From: Bacillota bacterium
GTDB lineage: Bacteria > Bacillota > Bacilli > Paenibacillales > NBRC-103111
Reading direction: 5' to 3'
Assembly (NCBI GenBank): GCA_023386955.1
Contig: JAEWIS010000060.1
Coordinates: 122,717-186,716, forward strand
DNA length: 64,000 bases
Position numbers and translations under genes: made by a program. Shown here piece after piece: positions 30,801 through 37,708 of this stretch. The stretch's first letter is position 1; the number at the start of each line of letters is the position of its first letter. The notes under the pieces were generated by a model that saw only the letters and a list, made by a program, of their open reading frames with translations, searched no databases and was not told where the DNA came from.

Positions 30801-31371
30801 GAATTTCGATGATGCCCAAGGCCATTGGGCCCAAGCCTCCATTGGCGATTTGGCGGCCAGAAGAATGGTCGGTGGATCTGCACCGGGTATGTTTGAACCG
30901 GACCGCTCCATCACCCGCGCCGAGTTTGCCGCCATTGCAGTGAAGGCACTGGGACTGGAGGGTACCAGCACCACAGCATTACCTTTCCATGATGTGAGTG
31001 CAGCCGACTGGTATGCCACCTATCTGGCCAGCGCGTATGAGTTTGGCCTGATCTCGGGCTTCGAAGATGGTACTGTGCGGGCCCAGGAAGAAATCAGCCG
31101 CCAGCAGGCAATGGCCATCCTGGCCAGAGCGATGTCATTAACAGGTCTTCCTGTGGATGCCACCGACGATGAAGTGAATGGTCTTCTCGCTTCCTTCGAG
31201 GATGCGGACGGCATTGCGGACTATGCCAAAACCGCCATTGCCGCAAGTGTGAAAGCCGGGCTCGTTTCCGGCAGAAGCAGCACGGAGATTGCGCCTGATG
31301 CCCTGATGACCCGGGCAGAGGTAGCCACCATTGTGCAGAAGCTGCTGAAGCTGTCTGGTCTGACTGAATAA
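21838..31371 (+). CDS. Giant SLH-anchored GLUG-repeat surface protein
   Basis: 3177 aa. The frame is open from 21799, but ATG 21838 has AGGAAGG 6 bases ahead and leads straight into a signal peptide (CRQKWIKLVSCLLLLVSFVP, cleavage after AKA). The body consists of dozens of roughly 30-60-residue units carrying GLUG-like motifs (YTGGLVGK, SAGGLAGE, VGGLIGQNSG), a solenoid or adhesin-type repeat. They form three modules, each opened by a related header (ETAAELAGVS near residue 45; QTEADLAGLA near 1405; AAPEQLAGFA near 2240). After them come a chitobiase C-terminal-like Ig unit (about 2675-2755, GAVIHYTTNG), a 10-Gly hinge, an intermediate domain and three SLH repeats (about 2986-3177). An adhesive or structural role at the cell wall is likely. 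A strong terminator follows. Confidence 0.88.
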   Translation: MLCRQKWIKLVSCLLLLVSFVPAGLGAKAASGSWSSYADTTWYNADYPTYTIETAAELAGVSELVYGGIDFDGKTLHVVNDLNLSDHEWRPIGTPEHPFRGILMGPMGSPKTLSGLTVTGGDYAGLFGYMNEATVGRLSLAGRVDLQVTGGQVYAGSVAGYMDQESTILDLTSNVEIHINGSPGGRVQVGGIVGSSSGTLSNVENRGGITVNGMGEVQAGGITGAGNGILLMKKNDNQGSVSVTGSVYRSDAGGIIGFAPALLNMDEEDTFIRNSGALTVSDTASGTLGGIVGRAGPGAAVQFSAKTSNSGRIQLDAGAYAADTYAGGLIGSLEIPQTTLSHAAFAQTGEIVHNGGTRVYTGGIAGSAANNVVWSGAFSGTVPITVSGVSDLYTGGLVGKSGAVLTLNEAASNQGAIHADATTDHVYTGGLVGFAADRLILGSSAAAAFSNSGAITVTGTASDVYTGGIIANKAYTKAANNVASTGSIAVTGAQRLYTGGYFGKVTGPDMAIAGEAFASSIQVTSTMPADETRDVYTGGIVGHYAFNSTIANTSFSGSITATGGLYTGGIAGYMSSGTITGATVGSADAEGLLRSDGNSGGVAGYANGEITQAAVHHLRIEATGAGGTAGGIAGLAQGRISAAAVGNAAPEGDHYMVSIAAEASEVAAGGVIGKDSGNLRLETITASGISLESNAAAARVKLGGLAGAASAQAMAGTQETPVSVHHIKADAAGNENAVGGVIGRNETPLDRERLKQVFEISIQAQGSRSLLGGIAGSNSGVLTDLEATGIEIVSGGADNQVGGLAGYTDAAVIRPLVYAGEAGLTLTLQGAGASAGGVAGVAKNTSVTGDGAASSSAGLVVNAEAAANGARIGGIIGASDASPMTDVIAESPIVTAKGANTSAGGLAGEITGANITNSAARGILPEYAVFTLHGADSKAGGAAGNAQNSAITGDSTQTNVENLLINGADTAARLTAGGVVGHLTDGSLNNLFGQQVKLTVKGSESTVGGLAGYNRGLAGYGEEGHAQVIRGNYMENLTTVLAATASSSTTGGLIGINDERTDEDAEVNIASAVSSIGSSRYTGSVTVHGPRSVTGGLIGENRSVVANNSIAEKLPVLSDGNNGTVGGLIGQNSGTGTVYYSYSNAIVTASGESTVIGGLAGLNAGHVIASYTETDLTGNAVGTSGEYAALGGLVGKNTGEIRNSFTSAVVTSHGAYTFTGGLVGDHSGSVANSYAAKNVTAHGTGSFVGGLIGRMTTGTVGGSYSGGQVTGDNGAYAGGFAGFYKNTSKELIDNTYYVKDESKSINSGLLDFGGGTYYELNQYSRLSPILSTTLADRNAFPALSGWTFSDTAWRYGSENAEYRYPELNLSANNGGDGGNNGGGGTPVSMNINWYTKNTNALTFTLQTEADLAGLAAIVNGTVTGVSKFDFKGRTIQLTAPVHIQSTHWDPIGADMAHAFQGHFVGNGNLISGLKVSGGDYTGLFGVIGNFATVRQVAQEPVNVTGTQWVGALAGLNQGKVSEISVVLTSQAQVTGGSYVGGILGQNTGTVTGLKFTAKDGGKVKSAAANAAVGGLVGDNQSAIPASGVVLAGGAIEASGEAAVIGGLAGKQTGDIQASKAVLDAGGSIHASGEGNLAGGLVGLYASGAAADVTVAFTGGSIRADGSSSMAGGMIGRSAAGQTVKNAVVTGIGGAGGEIAAAAAAGGIAGDKAGLGTNVFEFEKVEVKGVSLAVTAGRSSMGGIAGKLADTAVKEAVFQGSLAASQNDVKAGGITGAAYNSILYLTQAAPQIELSPAAEEGNLFVAPMATETRANAAGGIAGVMEASSEQRNAALDFGFYTPFYPGIYDAKVTAGSIVMTGSGQTLDLYAGGFAGKLLSASLYNSVSSASINVTGASHAVVGGAAGMLSGSVAVNITAQSQLDAGSSSNYSAGGLVGQADHSEISYSRTTALNDKPIVIGESVAANRQATYARIGGFVGQADATTIKNASADMDIEATIANPYATISAGGFAGILGDSEHGAIDGAYAKGSVTLDGKAGAYAGGFAGVVNEYDINQAYATGNVKTSSFDARGGGFAGVIYLGGTIADAYAMQDEVYVAGTGVATRAYAGGFAGHNDGNLSRVYAKAAHITSIAGGANSYMGSLIGYNYRDGRVADSYSTGVLAAIMYDTSSGQSANVKPLPGDGQPFANWSFTGDSPVWVFAGSGDSIVPELAKLSSWRFAPDVGFMTVSAKDTAAFEVAAPEQLAGFALLQDEGVAFYRLYNRGATTAPAVSKLTLTADMALAGKLWAPIAVFRGELDGSNHTITGFKRSLFEGNKLGFVSENRGVIANLTLLQPQLDGAAYTGAVAGVNGTEGLISHVTVTGGSVSASTAAGGIAGENRSQLQDVAVQNMRVTARESAGGIAGTNDGSIQASYASGRVTAVQEEGGSAAGGIAGSQGVEGSISGSFSYADVSADAPAADAGGLAGVNEGAIADSYNTGSIIAKGVDTARAGGVAGYTAGALTGNVNGGQASASVGGILVKGKTFAGGVAGQLAEGAALNGNLYDVQMVQFPVAYYTQAGSKVRAEAGQAEGLSTAKLVEGVLPAGLSASVWTAQQGFYPQLSRFAGTPESGVSTAAVVLTADDTAFSVTGAYRTAGDASITWTTSQSGGLTVLTASKGGASRAVAISRTPLVYEFTAAAPTSPTEKQFKDKTGIILETTEAGAVIHYTTNGAQPTELSAVYTQPIEVSATTTIKAIAVVDGKNNSATFTTEFKKIVPGGGGGGGGGGAPSNVTASVGGKDITSTVSQSASGTETVVVLKDEAVKSLLKDGQKGTEVAVVFGEGIQVATAELKAELVKELASHDAVLLVKNQGAVYRVPASVLVQAGAESGSLRFTVAKLTEAEVKQLQEKAKADGYEIQIPPATFKIAKTEGTQLKELNKLAGYAERILLLPNGVAASKTPAGVMLQANGSISPVPSRVISYEGKQAVALNSVAGSGTFAVVSIAAWNFDDAQGHWAQASIGDLAARRMVGGSAPGMFEPDRSITRAEFAAIAVKALGLEGTSTTALPFHDVSAADWYATYLASAYEFGLISGFEDGTVRAQEEISRQQAMAILARAMSLTGLPVDATDDEVNGLLASFEDADGIADYAKTAIAASVKAGLVSGRSSTEIAPDALMTRAEVATIVQKLLKLSGLTE
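21955..29680 (+). repeat. Coding repeat array (GLUG units) in giant surface gene
   Basis: Short in-frame DNA motifs close to GCAGGCGG(T/C)ATTGCCGG recur dozens of times, each coding AGGIAG or a variant. The unit length varies and repeats are degenerate between copies. This marks an expanded coding array that could change length by recombination. Confidence 0.8.
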
Positions 31372-31377
31372 AAAGCA

Positions 31378-31426
31378 AACGCCGCGGCGCGAACCTTTAC
31401 CAGGTTCCGCCGCGGCGTTCTTTTTA
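31378..31426 (+). terminator. Strong terminator of the giant-protein operon
   Basis: A 12-bp perfect GC-rich stem (AACGCCGCGGCG / CGCCGCGGCGTT) with an additional inner GAACCT..AGGTTC pairing is followed by CTTTTT. Confidence 0.92.
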
Positions 31427-31459
31427 TCTAAGGTAGGGTCGTTGCATTTCCTTACTGCT

Positions 31460-31644
31460 CTAACGAATTTCAGCCACGCTATTTTGCCGATTACGCTCCT
31501 GTCCCCGTTCTAACGAATCTGTGGAAGCTTATTTCGCCAAAACAGACATAAATCAGCCCAGAGAGCAGGTGATAAGGTGGCTCACTTTCGTTAGATTTCC
31601 AAACCGGCTGATGGAGGCGAAATAAGCCTTGTGATATTCGTTAG
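31460..31644. repeat. Intergenic dyad repeat element with 50-bp pitch
   Basis: CTAACGAA occurs at 31460 and 31510, and its reverse complement TTCGTTAG at 31587-31594 and 31637-31644. Both arms have exactly 50-bp pitch. Within the units a second block recurs: GCTTATTTCGCC at about 31526-31537, and its complement GGCGAAATAAGC from 31616. The whole 185 bp forms a large imperfect palindrome between a terminator and a convergent gene. No ORF is supported. Confidence 0.7.
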
Positions 31645-31669
31645 GTTTGGTCGGAGGGGTATCCGCCCC

Positions 31670-32488
31670 TCACCTCTCCGCCCGGGTCCTGTAAATCTCC
31701 TGCTGGCTGGCGATGCCCCATACGCTGAACAGCGTCTGGATGAAGCGGTACGCTTGGTAGAGAACCAGCATCCAGAAGCCGGCCCAGGCGATGGTGGAGC
31801 CCAGAACGGCAAGGGAGCAGAGGGAGGCTGCCAAGAGGAGCAGCACGGCGACCCCCAGCATCATCGGCAGGGATTGCAGCGCGATGCCTAAGGAGCGCCC
31901 CATACTCCTGGAGGAAGCCCGGCCCAGCTGCAGGTACAAAAAGAGCAGCCGCACAACAAAGCTGTAGCCCAGAAGCAAAGCAAGCAGAGGCAGCAGCTCA
32001 GACGCCATCTCCGGGTACGTGCGGGCGGAGAGGAAGGCTGTTTTCATCCGGGGCAGGATCCACCACAAGGGAAGTAGGGTCAAGAGCGTCTGCCCCGCAT
32101 AGAGCAGCGCATAGCTTTTCCATAATTCCTTGATCCCGCGGACAAACCGGTAACCGGCATTGTAGTGGGGGTTGCTCAGGGAATACAGCAGCCCTGCATT
32201 GAGCAATGGCGTCAGCAGCATACGGGCAACCAGCAGACCTGCCAGAAGCCAGAGGACCGAATGGCTAACATCGGTCTTCAGCAGCACGAACTGGGCCTCC
32301 GCCAGGAACAGATGGCTTTGAGCCTCCAGGCCCTCCACGTTGGGATAGCGGTGAAGAATAGGCAGGATGTAGGATTGGGCCAGCTTATACAGGGCCACCC
32401 CCCAGCCGAACCGGTACAAAAACAGCACCAATACGGAGAACGGCTGGTTCAGAGTGGAGCGGAAGCCGGATTTGATATACGAGAACAC
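31670..32488 (-). CDS. Polytopic membrane protein, function unknown
   Basis: 272 aa with about five to six hydrophobic segments (for example SVLVLFLYRFGWG, VLWLLAGLLVARMLLTPLLN, LLPLLALLLGYSFVVRLLFL, MLGVAVLLLLAASLCSLAVL, AWAGFWMLVLYQAYRF). The frame is open to a GTG at 32497, but the ribosome-binding site GGGAGGTG abuts that codon. The GTG at 32488 lies 6 bases after it and is the better start. The gene begins 36 bp after the M1 peptidase stop on the same strand, so the two are probably one operon. The family was not recognised; it could be a permease-like partner or an uncharacterised integral membrane protein. Confidence 0.7.
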   Translation of the reverse strand: MFSYIKSGFRSTLNQPFSVLVLFLYRFGWGVALYKLAQSYILPILHRYPNVEGLEAQSHLFLAEAQFVLLKTDVSHSVLWLLAGLLVARMLLTPLLNAGLLYSLSNPHYNAGYRFVRGIKELWKSYALLYAGQTLLTLLPLWWILPRMKTAFLSARTYPEMASELLPLLALLLGYSFVVRLLFLYLQLGRASSRSMGRSLGIALQSLPMMLGVAVLLLLAASLCSLAVLGSTIAWAGFWMLVLYQAYRFIQTLFSVWGIASQQEIYRTRAER

Positions 32489-32524
32489 GGATTTCACCTC
32501 CCGGTGGGATAGAAGCGGTTGTTT

Positions 32525-34501
32525 TTACCAGGCCAGCCAGCCAAAAAGCAGCTCCATCACGCGGGTAGTCCCGACGTTCAGGCGGATGGAGGCTTTGCCG
32601 TCCACCTTTTGCTTCATAAAGTTATTGATATGTTTGTTTTCCAGCACCAGGCTGTAGCCGGGATCGATAAACGCCCATTCCAGGGGAGCGCTGTGGTTCA
32701 AGGTATACACAATTTCGCTGCCTTGGGCGTCCCAGCTTTTTTCCATAACAGTGCCGTCGGTAAAGCGGAAGCGGATAGGGACCGGAGATACATTAGCGCC
32801 CTTCTTACGGATGAGCACTTGGCTGTTATAGGCGCCCTCGGGTGTTTTGTCCACTTTGATGCCTGCCACCTCGAAATCCACCATACCACCCGCATAGATA
32901 AACTGGTCGAAGAATTCCTTCCAGGACCTTCCTGTTTTTTCCTCGAGTACCGTCTGGAAATCTGCCGTTGCGGGATGCTTGAACTTCCAACGGGTGAAAT
33001 ATGACTTCATCACCTTGGCCATCTGGTCACTGCCGATTTCCTTTTCGATGGCGAAGAGAGCAAGCTTGGCCCGGGTATAGACATTCTCGGCGTATTCGTC
33101 ATGGCTGCCGTAATCCCATGCATTCCGGGTGAGTGGCTCAGGGGCTGTAATATAGCTGGCCTCTACGGGCAGGTTGGAGCGGACGCCGTATTCCTTCTCC
33201 ATTACCTTGTCCTCGGCATAGGAGGTGAAGCCTTCGTCCAGCCATGCTTCCTCGAATTCATTGGAGGCCACCATGCCGTAGAAAAACTGGTGTCCGATCT
33301 CATGCACCACCACCCGCTCCAGCTCAAGGCCGGGACTGGCTTCATCTGCTCCCCAGGCGGTGACCAGGGTGGGGTATTCCATCCCGCCTGCACCGTTGCC
33401 TCCGGCAGGAGGCACCACTACGGATAACGTGGAGTAAGGGTATGGACCGTACCATTCGCTGTAGCGGGCCAGAGATTTTTTGGCGGCGGCCAGATAGCGG
33501 CTTTTGAGATGCTCATGGGCCGGGTCCAGGTACAGCTTGATCTTGACCCCCGGAACATTGGGGGCGGAGAAGGGCTCCTCCACATAGATGAAGTCCGGCG
33601 AGGCCGCCCAGGCAAAGTCATGGACGTCGTCTGAGTAGAACCGGTAAACCTTCGTTCCATTTTCCACAGTGGCAGGTTTGGTAGGGAAGCCGGTGGCGGC
33701 GACGGTATAGTCGGCGGGAACCTTAATCTTTACGTTGTAAATGCCGAAGTCGGCGTAGAATTCTGAATTGCCGTGGTATTGGTGGAGGTTCCAGCCCTCC
33801 TCGGTTCTTCCCCGGGTTCCGGCAGGCTCGTATTTCGCCAGCTTGGGGAACCATTGGCCTGCCATGACGAAATTACCGGAGTACCCCATCCGGGCGAATA
33901 CCTGGGGAAGCTTGACCCGGAAATCCATGGTCAGGGTGATGTTACCGCCGGGCTGCACAGGGGTGGGAAGCTCAATCTTCATAAGGGACTGGTCATTCTT
34001 GTTGCCGTCGTCCGGCTGCACATAACTCACCCGGTCCATCAGGTTGACCCCTTCTTCTGTGGCAAGGCTGTCCAGCCGCATCTGGCCGAAGCCATCCTCC
34101 GGCTGCTTGTCACCCCGTAAACGCCCGCCGGATTCCTGCATGAAGGTGGTTTTTTTGGAGGCAAAGGCATTCGGATACAGGTGCAGATACAGCTGGGATA
34201 CGGGCTGGCCCCCCGGGTTTTTCCAGGTTACCGACTGGGCGCCCTGAAGCAGCTTTTCATCCGGAGAAAGGGATACGGCCATATGATACTCCACCAGGCG
34301 GTTGCTTAATGCCGGCTCGGAGTCGCTCTCCCGGGGGATTTCCGTGGAGAGGGATTCGCCTGCTGCGGGTTCATCCCCCAGAGCGGTCTTTACGTTGGCT
34401 CCCGGACCAGGGAAGAACGAGGAGACAGTGACGGTGACAGCCAGGCCAAAGGCCAGCACCAGCCCCCATTGGAATATACGGTTGGACAGTTTCGGTTTCA
34501 T
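32525..34501 (-). CDS. Membrane-anchored M1-family zinc metallopeptidase
   Basis: 658 aa. An N-terminal segment (QWGLVLAFGLAVTVTVSSFF) anchors or exports the protein. A beta-rich N-domain follows, then the gluzincin core. The zinc site is HEIGH (His about 400) with the distal glutamate in EEAWLDEGF, and the M1 exopeptidase-like loop GNGAGGMEYPTL precedes it (the GAMEN position reads GGMEY). M1 enzymes trim N-terminal residues from peptides. An extracellular location suggests nutrient or surface-peptide processing. The open frame starts two codons earlier at 34507, but ATG 34501 is placed 6-7 bases after GGGGTGA. It diverges from the XRE regulator gene and is followed by a membrane-protein gene. 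Confidence 0.88.
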   Translation of the reverse strand: MKPKLSNRIFQWGLVLAFGLAVTVTVSSFFPGPGANVKTALGDEPAAGESLSTEIPRESDSEPALSNRLVEYHMAVSLSPDEKLLQGAQSVTWKNPGGQPVSQLYLHLYPNAFASKKTTFMQESGGRLRGDKQPEDGFGQMRLDSLATEEGVNLMDRVSYVQPDDGNKNDQSLMKIELPTPVQPGGNITLTMDFRVKLPQVFARMGYSGNFVMAGQWFPKLAKYEPAGTRGRTEEGWNLHQYHGNSEFYADFGIYNVKIKVPADYTVAATGFPTKPATVENGTKVYRFYSDDVHDFAWAASPDFIYVEEPFSAPNVPGVKIKLYLDPAHEHLKSRYLAAAKKSLARYSEWYGPYPYSTLSVVVPPAGGNGAGGMEYPTLVTAWGADEASPGLELERVVVHEIGHQFFYGMVASNEFEEAWLDEGFTSYAEDKVMEKEYGVRSNLPVEASYITAPEPLTRNAWDYGSHDEYAENVYTRAKLALFAIEKEIGSDQMAKVMKSYFTRWKFKHPATADFQTVLEEKTGRSWKEFFDQFIYAGGMVDFEVAGIKVDKTPEGAYNSQVLIRKKGANVSPVPIRFRFTDGTVMEKSWDAQGSEIVYTLNHSAPLEWAFIDPGYSLVLENKHINNFMKQKVDGKASIRLNVGTTRVMELLFGWLAW

Positions 34502-34734
34502 TGACATTCACCCCGTTGACAAGCGTCTACAGCATGTATATGTGGGGGGGTGGACAAATATATCCGGTTGCCGAAACTCCTGGGACAAATCTTGATGGGC
34601 AATGCCGGACAGGAGAGCGGTTCACATTTTATTGATGAATACGCGACTTTGCCTCCATTGTTGGCAGGCATTCCGGAGGGTAAGATAAAGGATAAGCAAA
34701 CGGATTCATTACCGATAAGGAGCTGAACAACGTT

Positions 34735-35835
34735 ATGGAGAGGTCCAAGGTGGGAGATGTGATTCTGGCGCTGCGGAAAAAACGGGGGCTGACTCAAGAG
34801 CAGCTGGCCGCAAAGGTCGGGATATCCGCCGGAGCGGTAAGCAAATGGGAAACGGGGGGCTCCTCCCCGGATATCTTCCTGCTGAATCCCCTGGCCAGGG
34901 CGCTGGATACCACACCGGATGAGCTGCTGTCCTTCCACAAGGAATTGCCGGAGGAAGAGCTGACCAGGATAAAAGAGGAACTGAGGGACCTTTATCTATT
35001 CCGCAGCTATGAGGAGGGAGAAGCGGCTGGGGAACGTTACATGAAGGAATATCCCAACAGCGGCAGATTGAAGCTGGTGGCTGCGGGTTTGGCCCAGATG
35101 TATCTCGGGGTTCGGGAGCCTGTGCCTGAGGAAGAGGCGGAGGTGAAGCTGCGGCGCTGTCTGGAGCTGCTGCAGGAGGCAGCGGACAGCTGTGGGGATG
35201 AACACCGGGAGGAGGCGTTGTTTGTCTCTGCCGGCATTCACATGCGTCTTAATGAACCGGAGGCTGCCGAAGCGCTGCTCCGGAATCTTCCCGCTTCCCG
35301 GGGGGCTGATCCCATGAGCCTGTACCCCGCCGTATTGCTGAAGCTGGGCAAATACCCCCAAATCGGGGAGCTGTGCCAGCGGCAGCTGCTTTGGCATGTG
35401 CACCTCTCCGGAGTGATGCTGTCGTACCTGGCTCAGGCTGCGGACGGAGAAGGACGGGAGCAGGAGAAGCTGGCGTATCTGACGGCTCTTCATCAGCTGG
35501 ATCGGCTGTTTGGCATTGGTATGGGGGCGGGAGCAAGAGGTTTGGCTCTGCAAAGCATCACCAACGGCCAAACCGGAGAAGCAGCCCGCTGGTTTAGCGA
35601 GTATGCGGATATGGTGCTGGGTATGAGAACGGACTACAGCAATAACCCTTATTTTGGAAGCGTCCAATTAGAGGTTGGCCCTTCCGGTCAATTGGAAATC
35701 AGAAAACGGCTCCTTCAATCCCTTCTCGAGGAAGAGGAATGGGAGCCGCTTGCCGGGGTTGAAGCGTATGAGTCAGCGTTGGTTCTTATCCGCGCCAGAC
35801 TGGAGGAGCTGGAGGATACAGGAGATGGCCGCTAG
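34735..35835 (+). CDS. XRE-family transcriptional regulator with helical C-terminal half
   Basis: 366 aa. A Cro/C1-type helix-turn-helix occupies residues 7-65 (ILALRKKRGLTQEQLAAKVG, SAGAVSKWETGGSSPD, LARALDTTPDELL). The remaining 300 residues are helical, with TPR-like pairs, and probably sense a ligand or peptide. ATG 34735 has AAGGAG 12 bases upstream, a rather long gap. The gene diverges from the M1 peptidase across 233 bp, which makes the peptidase operon a likely target. Its stop overlaps the stop of the convergent lipoprotein gene by 4 bp. Target and ligand are unknown. Confidence 0.85.
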   Translation: MERSKVGDVILALRKKRGLTQEQLAAKVGISAGAVSKWETGGSSPDIFLLNPLARALDTTPDELLSFHKELPEEELTRIKEELRDLYLFRSYEEGEAAGERYMKEYPNSGRLKLVAAGLAQMYLGVREPVPEEEAEVKLRRCLELLQEAADSCGDEHREEALFVSAGIHMRLNEPEAAEALLRNLPASRGADPMSLYPAVLLKLGKYPQIGELCQRQLLWHVHLSGVMLSYLAQAADGEGREQEKLAYLTALHQLDRLFGIGMGAGARGLALQSITNGQTGEAARWFSEYADMVLGMRTDYSNNPYFGSVQLEVGPSGQLEIRKRLLQSLLEEEEWEPLAGVEAYESALVLIRARLEELEDTGDGR

Positions 35836-37514
35836 GGGAGCACCAGCTCTCCTTTTTTGTTAAACGAGTAGGGCAGATCCGCCTCCGTCTTGCCGTCCGT
35901 GTACCGGATGATTCCGTCCTTGATCTCCACCAGACGGTAGTCGTCGGCGTAGTCAGGGGAGGTTTTAATGTTGATGAGCTTGTTCTGAACGGTGTCGTAG
36001 GCGACAATGCCCCGGAATGAAGCTTCGAAGATGACGTACCTGTCGGACAGCCAGCTGATGTTCCAAATGAAATTGCCGATATGCACCTCCCGGGAAGGCT
36101 GCTCCTTACCGGGATAAAACAAATACAGTCCGGCATGCTCGTAGGTGGTGTTGTCCTTGGCTTTGGCAATAATCCGGCCGTTGGGGGAGGTAACTCCCTC
36201 TTTCGCCGCTGCATCCCGGATAAACTGTTCGTTCTGCAGACGCTCCTGTTCCCGGTTAAATACCATATCCTCATGCAGCCGGAAGCGGTAGGAGGCAAGC
36301 GGCTCAGACCAGTCGGGGGCCGCAGCCAGCTTCTTTAGCTTATCGGCATCTTGCGGCAGGCGGATGTCCTCCGTCAACTGTCCCTCGTAGTTAACATATA
36401 CCTGGATGACCCCGCCCTTGTAATCCGTGTCTCCGCTTAACAGATCTTCCGTCCAGATTCCCCTGTGGGGATAGGTGACGCCATAGCTGCCTCTGCTATT
36501 GCTGAAGGTCTCATAATCCGGCCACTTCTCCCGCATTTGATCCACCAGCCGCTGGACATCGATCCCATTTTCTCCCGTGTTTGCGGCTGTAAGCTCCGGA
36601 AGCTCCGGACCGTTATTGCCACTGGACATTCTCCGCGGATAAACAGAGATATCATAAGGAGGAGCTTCCCCTGTAAAGAAAAGATAAAACGGCTCCAGCT
36701 TGTAGCCGAATACGGACAGCGGAGCAGGCTGCTCAAAGGGTGGTTTGCCCAAAAGCGATTCGATATCCGCCCGGGTGGAGGCTGTGCCCAGATTGCCGAT
36801 TACCGGCGGGGCATACTCCTTGCGGAACAGAATGCTGGACAATATGTTCCCGCCCTCCACCTCCACATGCTTATCAAAATAAATGTCATACCCGTTGAAG
36901 CTGCTGTCCTGTTTCCCCAGTACCGCAGTCAGCGAACCGGGAGCCCAACCGCCGTCCAGTCCGGCCTGCAGCAATGGATTCAGCTTGGCGGCCGTTGCAA
37001 GGGGATCCAACGGCTGATACTTGCGGATACTCTCTTTATCAAAAAAATAAGCCTCACCCTTCATCTTAGCCAACCGGAAGGCCTTGGGACTGGCAGCGTC
37101 TGTCTCCATGAAGGCGGTGCTCTGTTCATCCTCCACCCGGAAGAGCGTCCACTTCAGGGCATTCCCCAGTCCGTAAAACAAATCGCGGTACAGCCCCCCC
37201 ACATTGAGTTCGGGAGACGGCATTCCTTTAACCAGCAACAAAGCAGGCTGCTTGTCTTCACCCGGCGGCGAATAGCTTATAGGGGTAATGCCCTTATCAA
37301 CCAACAGCTTACCTATATCCTCAGGCACCGCGGCACTGCTGGGAGCGGGACTGGGACTGGTTATACCCGGAGAGGAGCTTGCTCCCGCCGTCACCGGCGA
37401 ACCGGACAGTCCGCTTGGAAGCGCCTCTTTGCCAGCGTCCTCTTGGCATCCCGCCAATGAAAACACAGCTGCCGCAGCTATGCCCCAAAACATGATGTTC
37501 TTCCAATTGCCCAT
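35832..37514 (-). CDS. Lipoprotein of unknown function
   Basis: 560 aa. A type II signal peptide (MGNWKNIMFWGIAAAAVF) ends in the lipobox SLAGC. A Ser/Pro/Thr/Ala-rich linker (about 35-65) follows, then a beta-rich extracellular region without a motif I can name. The C-terminal 80 residues look like a WD/propeller-type or stalk unit (YVIFEASFRGIVAYDTVQNK, IRYTDGKTEADL). The frame extends to a TTG at 37550, but ATG 37514 has AGGA 8 bases ahead and starts the signal peptide. It is convergent with the XRE gene (4-bp overlap of stops) and divergent from ywhD. Confidence 0.8.
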   Translation of the reverse strand: MGNWKNIMFWGIAAAAVFSLAGCQEDAGKEALPSGLSGSPVTAGASSSPGITSPSPAPSSAAVPEDIGKLLVDKGITPISYSPPGEDKQPALLLVKGMPSPELNVGGLYRDLFYGLGNALKWTLFRVEDEQSTAFMETDAASPKAFRLAKMKGEAYFFDKESIRKYQPLDPLATAAKLNPLLQAGLDGGWAPGSLTAVLGKQDSSFNGYDIYFDKHVEVEGGNILSSILFRKEYAPPVIGNLGTASTRADIESLLGKPPFEQPAPLSVFGYKLEPFYLFFTGEAPPYDISVYPRRMSSGNNGPELPELTAANTGENGIDVQRLVDQMREKWPDYETFSNSRGSYGVTYPHRGIWTEDLLSGDTDYKGGVIQVYVNYEGQLTEDIRLPQDADKLKKLAAAPDWSEPLASYRFRLHEDMVFNREQERLQNEQFIRDAAAKEGVTSPNGRIIAKAKDNTTYEHAGLYLFYPGKEQPSREVHIGNFIWNISWLSDRYVIFEASFRGIVAYDTVQNKLINIKTSPDYADDYRLVEIKDGIIRYTDGKTEADLPYSFNKKGELVLP

Positions 37515-37708
37515 TGTTCCATTCCTGCCTTCCGCCGGTTGTGCTCCCAAATTTCCCTTTTTTTATTAGACGGAGGGGGACGACATTTTGTTGCATGTAA
37601 AACCCTGTTTTGTGTCGGCATTCCCGCCCTTGTCCGATTGGTGCAAATATGAATATTGTGTTACAGTGGTCACATAAGCACAAAATCCAACGAGGCGGTG
37701 TGAGTGTA

